Origin: Chrysaora quinquecirrha
Taxonomy: Eukaryota > Cnidaria > Scyphozoa > Semaeostomeae > Pelagiidae
Length of the DNA: 64,000 bases
NCBI GenBank assembly: GCA_014526335.1
Contig: JACTAT010000047.1
Location: 523,705 to 587,704 of the forward strand
Direction of reading: 5' to 3'
Made by a program: the position numbers and the translations under genes. Of this stretch, positions 54,518-64,000 are shown piece after piece. The notes beneath the pieces were generated by a model that was given only the letters and a program-made list of their open reading frames with translations, was not told the DNA's origin and ran no database searches. The first letter of the stretch is position 1. Every line of letters starts with the position of its first letter.

Positions 54518-54604
54518 TATTACCTTCCTCCCACTCTTTCGAAAACAGCTTCTAACAACTACAACAACATACAGTTGTTTTCTCAGAGTGGGAGGAAGGT
54601 AATA
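54518..54604. repeat. Imperfect 33-bp inverted repeat
   Basis: Left arm tattaccttcctcccactct.. (54,518-54,550) and right arm ..agagtgggaggaaggtaata (54,571-54,604), 20-nt loop; the outer 20 bp pair perfectly. Confidence 0.8.
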
Positions 54605-55110
54605 AGTCTACTCTGAGGAAACAGCTGTATGATTTTCTATACAAAAAGGCACACCCCCGTCACAGATCAATTGAAGTTACCCCCGCGGGCTTTATGGTAA
54701 TACAACTTACAATCCCCAAAAACCGTGCGGAGCTTCAGTGAGCTTATCATGTGAAAGGCATGCAATAAGCGAGCAAAAAGAATAAAATACTCGCTCTGAC
54801 ACAGCCGTCGCAGCAATCCCGAGGTCACACTCACAAACGCATGTGAATGGTGAAGAGAAGCATAAAGAACAAAGAAAAGAATAAACGTTTACGTTATCGT
54901 CGATATGTATGATATAACTGTAGCTGTTTGTGGCTGTAGCTGTAGGAAGTCGTGTATTGTTCTGTTTTATACTTTTGTAATCTCTATACAACAGTAATTG
55001 TACTGTATCCATACGTAGTAAACTACATTCGAAATTATCGATTTTTGCTTTCTGTATTTCTATCTGCAGTTTATATCCTGTATCCTGATGGTACTCTGGG
55101 CTTGCACCTA
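54605..55110. other. Non-coding spacer
   Basis: No gene recognised. Confidence 0.4.
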
Positions 55111-55465
55111 TACACTCTTTAAGAACCAGGAAATTTGGATCGAGGATGGCTGTTCTTAAGTTTTTGCCTGTTTTAAGCCTGAAATGTTCTTAATCTGTTC
55201 TTAATTCCTTGGTTCAGTGATTGTCTGTGATTGTCAGTGATTGTCTGTAGTGGTACTAGGTTTGTTTAAAAAATGCAGCATGTCTGTCCAGTTCACTGTT
55301 TGCTTGCTTTTTACGTTCAGTCTAACTGTTTACTTCATATTTAGCCGATATTCTTAGGGCTTATGAAAAGGCCCAGCCTCAGCTTGTTCTTATTTTTTCT
55401 TAAAATCTGGGCAAAATCCAGGCTCGTGTTCTTATAAAATTGTTCTTATTTAAATAAAGAGTGTA
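55111..55465. mobile_element. TA-flanked miniature element, copy 2
   Basis: Ends TACACTCTTTAAGAA and AAATAAAGAGTGTA. Same internal blocks and orientation as 2701-3060; the middle differs by a small duplication (cagtgattgt). Confidence 0.78.
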
Positions 55466-55582
55466 GTATCACAGATCACAACAACTTCCTAGTTGCCTCC
55501 AAGACCCAAACCCAGTTTCTCTTCGTCATGGACAGTACCCAGTTCAATGACCCAGGCTGGCCCAGGCCCACGAAATACGCCA

Positions 55583-55953
55583 TACACGATTTTTTATAGG
55601 TAAGAACACCGAAATTGAAGAAAGCCATGCAATGTTCTTAATTTTCCAATTTGAAGGCTCAAAATGTTCTTAACATGTTCTTAATTTTTTTGCTTTTTAA
55701 AAAGCTGTTGTTCTTCAAATTAGATATTAGTTGCTACGAAAAGGGACGCACATGTAAAAATGTCACATATATTCACAATGATTGATAGTTCGCCTGTTTT
55801 ATAGAATTGAGAACAGGACAGCGCCGCTAAAGAAAGTAAATTCTAATTTTTTCTAGCTTCAAAAAGCCTTACAATGTTCTTAGCATGTTCTTAACTTTTC
55901 AGCCTCTGAAACCTTATGTTCTTATAAACTTTGTTCTTATAAAAAAACGTGTA
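55583..55953. mobile_element. Related TA-flanked miniature element (TACACG ends)
   Basis: Starts TACACGATTTTTTATAGG.aagaaca and ends tgttcttataaaaaaaCGTGTA. The interior shares only the tgttcttaa-type words with copies 1 and 2, so it is a sister family. Confidence 0.7.
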
Positions 55954-58079
55954 TATTTCAGAACGTTTCAGAAACTCGCTTTACATATCGAGGAGTGGTT
56001 CAGTTTGCTGCTTGGACAAGGCGTGCTATTCAGCATGAAAGAGTGTGTCAGTCTTCAAATGCCAAATTGACGGAGGAATCTGTCCGATTTCCCAGAAACA
56101 AAAACGTGCCGAGGAGAAGTTTCACTTTCATGAAGGAATCTATGATTACGCCCATTACGTTCCGTCCCGTTTAACCTCATAGTTCACACTTCGATTCATA
56201 CCTAAGTTATCATACCCCAGCAATACTGTAAGTAAGATATTTCAAAGAGACCAATATGTGGTACGAGATTGGTTGCACAACACCTAGAAGGTTACTCACG
56301 GGACGCGCACAGGCAAGAAGAGCTTAGATCAGATATCTGTCAGCACAGGCAAAAGCCAGGGCAAAAGCAATCTAGAAATTTTGTTGAGGCTAAATGCTGT
56401 CTGGACCTGATGGGAGTGGGGGACTGGAGATGTGGACGATAAAGACGTGCACTCGAAACTCATTCATTTCCATTTATCGAGGTATCAGAGCCTCACTAGA
56501 AGAGGCTAGAGAATAGAGTCCAGGAGAAAGTGATGAGACTTGAGAGCAAGAAAAGGTATACTTATCGCTTCTCCTTCTTTTCTCAGACTATTTCCTGTTG
56601 AATTCTTTCGCGATAAAGGAAAACTTTTTAAACTGGCACCGAATTGTTCACCGAAATCGGCGAAAACGGTCTGAAAGTCGTTATGTTGGCGTAAAAATCT
56701 TAAATTTCTTATCCACTTTCGAGTAGGAAATTACGAGCCCTAGTAATTGTAATTCCAATTAGTCATATTTCCTCTCTGAAATACAGTTCCAAGTTCCAAG
56801 TTCCAATACAGTAATGGGATTAAGTTGGTGACCTCTTCGTGAAGAGGAAAAAACTTTTTCGCTCTCTCAGTATCATATTTGCAATTCTGGGGAGCTACAG
56901 CTGTCTCATGCTTCAAAACATTTTACCCTAGAGTAATTTCCCTCATGAAAGAAACGCGTCTTTTGGCACAAAAGGGTGGATCAGCGTGTGGGTGCCGACC
57001 CTGTATCGCTGGCATGGCAGTATGAATACAAATATTTCGCTTTCATGGAGGAAATGACCTGCACTGGTTATTGTAATTCCAAAGACATCACGTCATTTCG
57101 CTCGTTTTAACTTCACTGAATTTTGCAATCTAGCCTAGTACTCAGTCGCGTCTTCGTCCGTACTTTAACCATGCAATGACTGCGCCAGCCTGCGCAGTAG
57201 CGTTGCGAAACCTTGCATGGAACCTTGCTAAAATTTATGTCAGAGAGAACAACGATTTAAGTTTTGACGGGGTTTGGATGAAAGAAACGAAGAAGTTTGA
57301 AGGAGCACTTTGGAGACGTTACTCTCGAAGGGCTCTGGAAAAAATTATTATCACCTTTGAAATAGAAAATTCACAACTATCTTTCTCGTTCTGTCAGTTC
57401 ATTAAAAGCTGTGAATATAATACGAGTCTATCGATCACTGAATCAAGTTTTTGGTTAATGGTTAGGTCGTCACCGTCAAGTGTTGATAAACGCTAGACTG
57501 TTTCTGTAAAGAAACCTACTTATCGCATGTCTCACTTTTTTTGCCTCGTCTTACTTTGTCGCGTTCGCTAATGGTCCGTAGAGTGTAAACTCGCTATACA
57601 AGTCTTTGTTATTCTCCTCAAATTTGATTGGTCGCTAACAACAGAACCTTTCTAGAGCTGATTTGAGCAACAAAAACAACGATAGCGAAAGTCAGGGACT
57701 GGTGTAGTGAGACCAATGAGTGAGACTAGTGAGACAAAATAGTGCTAAAATTGTGCTGGGGATGTTCTTAGTACAATTTCAATTCATTTCTTGTTGGTTG
57801 ATTTTTTAAATCTGGGCGGCACATATCCAAGTCCTTCCATAAGTCATGCACACTCCCCGGGACCTTCATCTAACGGAGAGCTACAGTATGAGACTTATGG
57901 TTTTGTCCTGTAGAGAGATGTCCACTCCAGAGGTTTTGAGGTTTTCGTTCTAGAGAGGTATCCGTGTAGAAACAAATCTTTAAGGGTCAGTGGCCATCTG
58001 TGTACAAAGAACAATAACATTGGTCTCACAGTTTCACGTCACATTGAGGTTCCATTTTTAAAAGGCTTTTAAATGACTG
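55954..58079. other. Long non-coding stretch
   Basis: No repeat family or convincing gene. The frame at 57,176-57,496 (106 codons, ATG) has no recognised motif and sits in low-coding-potential sequence. Confidence 0.4.
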
Positions 58080-58385
58080 GCGCATTAAAAACAAGATCGA
58101 TTCTTGCATAGGATAAACGATTCAACATTTCGTTCAACATTCATCCAACAAGTGCTGAATTGTTGAATCGTTTGGCCATTTTTAGGCCCCGTTTGCACGA
58201 GGCCGGATTCATTTGATTCCGAAACAAAATCTGCGCATTAAGAACACTATCGATTCTTGCACAGGCTAAACGATTCAACATTTCATTCAGCATTCATGCA
58301 ACAATTGCTGAATTGTTGAATCGTTTGGCCATTTCTAGGCCCCGTTTACACAAGGCCGGATTCATTTGAATCCGAAACAAAATTG
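58080..58385. repeat. 153-bp tandem duplication
   Basis: 58,080-58,232 and 58,233-58,385 are diverged copies starting gcgcatta and including aaacgattcaacattt..gttgaatcgtttggcc (an internal inverted repeat). The copies end with the first ~50 bp of the PIF-like element, so the duplication includes its left end. Confidence 0.8.
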
Positions 58386-58680
58386 ATAAGGATACGCTTC
58401 CCGTTTACACGAGACCAAGCAATCCGCATCAAAATCAATACGGATAGCAAGATCAATTTTAATCATTCTAGCGAGATTCCCAAACTTTTTCGCGCTATGC
58501 GCCATTTGTTTCGCATTTCAGCCTCACTTTGTTATTTAGGCCTCTCTTTCATGCGAATACGCACTTGTGTAAATGGAAAGCCTATCAGGAACCAAAGTAG
58601 TGCGGCTCCGTGTAAACGCACCCTACCCGTATCATTTTTAATACGGATAAAAAGTGGACCGACCTTGCGTAAACGGGGCC
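58338..58680. mobile_element. PIF/Harbinger-like miniature element
   Basis: Inverted ends ggccccgtttacacaagg and ccttgcgtaaacggggcc, flanked on each side by cta, a 3-bp target consistent with PIF/Harbinger. Internal subterminal cgtttacac motifs recur. No transposase. Confidence 0.65.
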
Positions 58681-58684
58681 CTAG

Positions 58685-59270
58685 ATGATCCAATAAATGT
58701 GAGGTTAATGCTGCACGAAACAAAAAGCTTTGGAAAACGAAATAGTCCGGGACAAGCCCTCATGGTTTCAAAAGGTATTTTTGGATAGTAGATCACAGAG
58801 AGGACAGAACAAAGACAGCAACTAGACTTTCTACAAGATAGTCTCTAGTTTACGCTCCCCTCGAGCGAAGTAGCGGGACTAATGTGGTGAGTCTAGGGAG
58901 CGACACTGGGTTACAACATACGCGTACAACCGTATAATTAATGACTTTTTCCAACGTAATAACATTTCAGCCGACAAGATCGTTTCTTCACCGCCAAAAA
59001 GTAACCATACAAATATGTTAAATGATTGTTGGATGAAAAGTTGGTTTCCTTTGACGGGGCTAGCCTAACGTAACACCCTTATCGAATCTTTGGAAACTAC
59101 AACACTCGCCCTACTCTCCGTGAATATAAAAATAGAAAGTTATGTAGAATATACGTGATATCTATAAGTATCATATGGACGAGGTCAGGGTGTCAGTTAC
59201 TCGCAAGACCGTTGATAGCTGTCTCGAGTAAGGGGTTGTACTACACCAAGTTACCTACAAAACAGATTTG
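58685..59270. other. Spacer with a shared short repeat
   Basis: 58,843-58,862 repeats gtctctagtttacgctcccct seen at ~36,949. Otherwise nothing recognised. Confidence 0.45.
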
Positions 59271-59306
59271 GTAGTTAGTTAGTTAGTCATTTAGTTAGTT
59301 AGTTAA

Positions 59307-59354
<48 letters not shown>

Positions 59355-59835
59355 CTAGTTAGTTAGTTAGTTAGTTTGTTCGTTAATCAGTTTGTTAGTT
59401 AGTTAGTTAGTCAGTTAGTTCGTTACTTAGTTAATTAGTTAGTTAGTTACTTAGTTAGTTGGTTGGTTAGTTAGTTAGTTAGTGTTGGTTAGTTCATTAA
59501 TTAGTAAGTTGACTAGTTAGTTAGTTAGCTGATTAGTTGGTTAGTTACTTAGTTAGTTCGTTAGTTACTTTGTTAGTTTGTTTGTTAGTTAGTTAGTTAG
59601 TTAGTTCGTTAGTTACTTACTTAGTTAGTTAGTTCGTTAGTTCATTAGTTCGTTAGTTGTTAGTTAATTAGTTAATTAGTTAGTTACTTAGTTAGTTAGT
59701 TAGTTAGTTGGTTAGTTAGTTAGTTAGTTAGTTAGTTACTGCGTCGGTCAATTAGTTAATTAATTAGTTAGTCATTTGGTTGGTTAGTTGGTTGGTTGGT
59801 TTAGATAGTTAGGCAGGTTGCTGTTTAGTTAGTCA
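59271..59835 (+). repeat. (TTAG)n tetranucleotide array
   Basis: About 560 bp of ttag units with scattered substitutions (ttcg, ttac, ttgg). Confidence 0.95.
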
Positions 59836-60129
59836 GAATACAGTACTAGCTAAAATAGGAACTTCATATCAAGAAATACATGAGGGAAACCACTGATTAT
59901 CAGTCAGACTTGGGAGATGACATTAATACGATCTTGAGAATATGACAAAGCTATCATATTATTCATGGCACGTTCTTCCTTCGCCCGCAGCGTTAGCCAC
60001 AATCTTCTTTTAAAACTGCAGGTATCCACTGTTTCGTTACTGTTGCTATACTCTGTCAAAAACAACAAACATTCCCCTTTACACGTCCGTGCAAAAAATC
60101 CTCCAGAGACAGTAAGGAGACTCTACTCT
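59836..60129. other. Non-coding spacer
   Basis: No feature recognised. Confidence 0.4.
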
Positions 60130-61492
60130 CACTGCAAAACCCATCGTCCATAAATTTTAGGCAAATGACCCTAAATCACAATTGTCCCTATTTTAACACT
60201 AAATTGTCCCTTATTTAACCCTAAACTTTGTGGATAAATTATTTTATTAATGCTTTAGTGTCAACTCTATATCTCATCCCTAAATCGTCCCTAATTCCAA
60301 ATTACTCTTGTCCCTAAATTGTCCCTAAATTATCACGAATTTTTCTGACCCTAAATTAATTTTACTATCTCTTTTGGAAATTTGTCCCTAAATTGTCCCT
60401 AATATTTGAATTTCGTATAATTCAATTGATAAAAGCGCGCAAAGTTAAATTTTCAAACCGTCAATATCTAAGTAAATAATTTGAGAAGGCAGAAGAACGA
60501 AGATGCAGAGATGAAGAGAACAGAGATGAACAGAAAAGAGAAAGATCCTTTGGTGAAAAACGTTCTGTTGAAATTCCGTAATAAGAAACCAGTAAGTAAC
60601 ATTTTTTATTCCATTCCTAAAAAACTTCAAGTTAGAATTCCCGGCCTTCCATGCAGGCAATTCAATATTTCGTTTTTGAAATCTTAATGTCGAACTTGGT
60701 CAACTTGATTTTCAGTTTCGAACATGAGCGTTCTTGGTACCCCTTTCATCAAAATTACCAAAAGCAGAGCATTTTCCCGATTTTAGTAAATACTTCTTAA
60801 ATGAATGCTTTCGAAAAGTAGAAGGCATAACGTGAGCTACAGTATCAATGTTCATTATTTTACATCTTTTTTTAGATTCACTTGATTTGTAAATGAAGGG
60901 CCATCACCTGAACGAAGGGAAGAAAACATTGTCATTTTCGACACGACACATCTATTGCGATGTTGAATGCTGATTTGGAAAGGATAGAGAGTGCAGATCG
61001 AATAGACAGTTAAACAGTATCAAATTTATTCTGTTGACACTACATGATTTTTGATGATTTTTGAAGATTGATATAAGTTATTTTAGACTCAACCGAAGTA
61101 ATAGTTTTGATGTATGTGAGACTTAGAATTTGTTAGCTTATTCAGCAGGACAGTGTTATTGTTCACGTATAAAAGTACTATGATTGTGAAGTTATTATGA
61201 ATGACAACTGGTACATAAATGGTAATAATTACTCGAAGTCTCTTGTGACATTTCTTGAACAATAGGCAACATACAATGGCCCTAAATTTAGGGATAGTTT
61301 AGGAACAATTTAGGGACAATCAGGATTTCAATACAGTAGAAAAGTAGCCTGAAAATTTAGGGACGAATTAGGGTCGTTTTATGGACAATTTATGGACAAT
61401 TTAGGGTCAAATTATGGTCAAAATCGTGGTCGCAGTTTAGGGTCAAAAAGTTCGATTGTCCATAAACTTTCGGGTTAAATAGTTTTACAGTG
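60130..61492. mobile_element. TIR element with ccctaaattgtc subterminal repeats
   Basis: Ends cactgcaaaac (60,130) and gttttacagtg (61,482-61,492). Left subterminal region (60,165-60,410) has many tgaccctaaat/tgtccctaaat words; the right subterminal region (61,275-61,465) has the inverse (ggacaatttaggg). The interior is AT-rich without a transposase; the 68-codon frame at 60,481 is unremarkable. No clear target duplication. The cactg ends are compatible with CACTA-like or other families. Confidence 0.65.
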
Positions 61493-61904
61493 TGAAATAA
61501 GTCTAACATTAAAGAAGGCATAAACGTCAGCGTTGAGCAACGAAAACGACTTGGTGTCATTCAGACGCAATGTGAATTTTTACGGGGACGGGGCCTTCGA
61601 TAACGTAACGCTGTGTGTATATGGCTTCTTAAAAAGTGGAGAAGGTAGCGCTAAGCTTTTGATGATCTATCGATCCATTGGACGAACCCAGCTCTGCACC
61701 TTCCAAAGATTCAGTGGTTGATAAAATTATTTCGAGATTCTTGATAAGGCGCTTGGTTTATTTGCTCTAACAACTCCAGTACTTATAAAAGAGGCTCAGC
61801 AGATAGATTTCAGTTAAGTTAAAGAAATATATTGTTAGTTTGTAGGTTTATAAGTGGGTACGTAAGTCAGTTAGCTAGCTATGGTTAAGGTAAGGAATAT
61901 TTAT
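61493..61904. other. Non-coding spacer
   Basis: A 62-codon frame at 61,533 shows no motif. Nothing supportable. Confidence 0.4.
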
Positions 61905-62160
61905 TAAAAGACAGTTATAGTTATGACAGTTATAGTAATGAATGCAGGTATAGGAAAATTTATAGTCGTAAAATTGTGTATGGCTAAAGTTAAAGTTATA
62001 GTTATTGTTATACTTATAGTTATAATTGTAGTTCTTATTATGGTTATAGTTATAGTTATTGTTATAACTATTTTTATAATTATTGTTCTGGTTATAGTTA
62101 TAGCTATAGGTGTTGTATAGTTATATAGATGGTTATAGTTATAGACAATGATATATACTA
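61905..62160. repeat. (GTTATA)n-like hexamer repeat
   Basis: ttatagttatagttattg-type units across ~250 bp; hydrophobic peptide frames here are artefacts. Confidence 0.8.
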
Positions 62161-62211
62161 ATAGTTAGAAGGTAAAATTGAAATGAAATATGCAGAACAT
62201 AAATATAGAGT

Positions 62212-62436
62212 TCATGGCTCATCTCGGAGAAGTATTTGAAACGTACATTTATTTTCTATCAGCCATTTTCGTCCATTTGGGAATTTACGGGATTTCATCA
62301 CATATTGTAGCAGTAAGGATTTGGTGGCCAAAGCAATGATAGCCTTGTCAATCGTGGTGTCAGAGAAAACATCCTGAGGTATTTTCTCACTTATAGCTTT
62401 TTCATGCAAAAATGTGTGATGCAACCACCTTTGATA
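62212..62436 (-). CDS. Possible host exon, unknown protein
   Basis: The minus-strand frame reads RWLHHTFLHEKAISEKIPQD.., IALATKSLLLQYVMKSRKFP, GRKWLIENKCTFQILLRDEP then TGA. Composition is balanced and protein-like, unlike the surrounding repeats. There is no upstream ATG in frame; an in-frame TGA lies just before a possible AG acceptor near 62,440, so it would be a terminal exon. Family not recognised. Confidence 0.35.
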   Translation of the reverse strand, partial: YQRWLHHTFLHEKAISEKIPQDVFSDTTIDKAIIALATKSLLLQYVMKSRKFPNGRKWLIENKCTFQILLRDEP

Positions 62437-62467
62437 CCTCGGATATCATATGATGCAAAAGTAAAAA

Positions 62468-63505
<1,038 letters not shown>

Positions 63506-63530
63506 GCAAAGAAAAGCGCAAGGGGAGAGA

Positions 63531-63779
63531 CTAAAGACTGAAAACGCATTCAACTTCTAAAAACGCATTCGATTTCTGCAATTCAACGAGATCTTTGCTC
63601 ATTAGAAAGTATTGCCCGTGATTATCGCATAGACAATTGAAGATGGTCGAATGATCCTTTCTCTTGCAGTCTTTGCGACAAAGCACACCCTCAATGACTA
63701 ACCAGACAGCCTCTGAACGATTTAGGGTCAAAAAGAGTCTATCACAGTGCTTTAGAGCTATGTGCACATGAAATTTCAT
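63531..63779 (-). CDS. Possible host exon, cysteine-containing protein
   Basis: Minus strand, Met at 63,779: MKFHVHIALKHCDRLFLTLN, VWLVIEGVLCRKDCKRKDHS, FNCLCDNHGQYFLMSKDLVE, stop at 63,531. Composition looks protein-coding, with six cysteines. No family recognised. It could belong with 62,212-62,436 to one minus-strand gene with the CTAA array in the intron, but no splice sites join them convincingly. Confidence 0.35.
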   Translation of the reverse strand: MKFHVHIALKHCDRLFLTLNRSEAVWLVIEGVLCRKDCKRKDHSTIFNCLCDNHGQYFLMSKDLVELQKSNAFLEVECVFSL

Positions 63780-64000
63780 GGTAAATCTAAAGCTGTAGAC
63801 ATGCTCAAGTTCTGAGTAAAGTGATACCCTATACTTTGCACACCGCAGCTATCCCCACGATTTTCGCTACACTAGCACTAAAATATCATATTTAGAAGAG
63901 CTGCCAGCAAAAATGTGGAGTAGATAACATTAGATGAAGAAGAAGAGCTTGCGATTCTATCTTAGAGTAATTAAGTACACCTTATAATATAGAGATGAAA

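Noticed and set aside
57176..57496. 106-codon ATG frame
   Set aside because: No motif, no splice context and no coding-like composition distinct from its surroundings.
61905..62120. Hydrophobic 65-codon frame as a membrane peptide
   Set aside because: It is the translation of a GTTATA-type repeat.

Overview
This looks like a gene-poor, AT-rich, repeat-dense stretch of a metazoan nuclear genome. There are no bacterial operons, ribosome binding sites or long intact host genes. A MBD2/3-type methyl-CpG-binding protein exon with a proper splice acceptor, BEL/Pao and Ty3-like LTR retrotransposons, several non-LTR retrotransposon types including one whose first ORF carries an SGNH-esterase domain, and many non-autonomous DNA elements together suggest an invertebrate. 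A cnidarian such as an anthozoan is my best guess; the phylum cannot be fixed from the sequence alone.

Layout. 1-6.7 kb: a DNA element with ~130-bp terminal inverted repeats (TIRs), a 10-bp minisatellite, two foldback or palindromic elements, a TA-flanked miniature element, the 3' end of a CR1/L2-like LINE, a tRNA-derived SINE and CAT/GAT microsatellites. 6.7-9.3 kb: a decayed CR1/L2-like LINE on the minus strand. 9.7-10.7 and 13.2-13.6 kb: two decayed Ty3/gypsy gag fragments of one family. 11.05-11.93 kb: a TTAA-flanked, piggyBac-like element.

14.1-25.6 kb is a three-layer nest. An RTE-like LINE (+) is cut inside its reverse transcriptase by a CR1/L2-like LINE (-), which is itself split by a BEL/Pao retrotransposon (+) carrying gag, protease, RT, RNase H and integrase. 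26.3-27.07 kb is the only convincing host gene, the last coding exon of a MBD2/3 homologue (-). 27.3-28.8 kb is a third gypsy fragment, followed by a SINE copy, a cggg-rich miniature element and a Mutator-like element with ~105-bp TIRs and a perfect 10-bp target duplication (29,636-30,867).

31.8-36.5 kb holds a second TTAA-type element, another 10-bp minisatellite and a CCGTAAAAT TIR element. 37.1-42.6 kb is a nearly full-length two-ORF LINE (esterase ORF1; endonuclease-RT ORF2) with three frameshifts. A second CCGTAAAAT element follows.

43.9-53.72 kb is the most unusual part. Four or five Helitron-like units lie head to tail on the minus strand. Each begins TC(TC)nTA..ACTAAAAT, and at four junctions the upstream unit ends in CTAG directly against the next unit's TC. 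They carry tRNA-like segments, a GC-rich core that stays open in frame, TTAATC-type repeats and a 51-bp minisatellite. 54-64 kb is again non-coding repeats, including two more TA miniature elements, a PIF/Harbinger-like element and two long tetranucleotide arrays, (TTAG)n and (CTAA)n, in opposite orientation. Two small possible host exons lie near 62.2-62.4 and 63.5-63.8 kb.

Apart from the MBD exon, nearly everything recognisable is mobile DNA or simple repeat. I translated and aligned by eye, so identities are described qualitatively.
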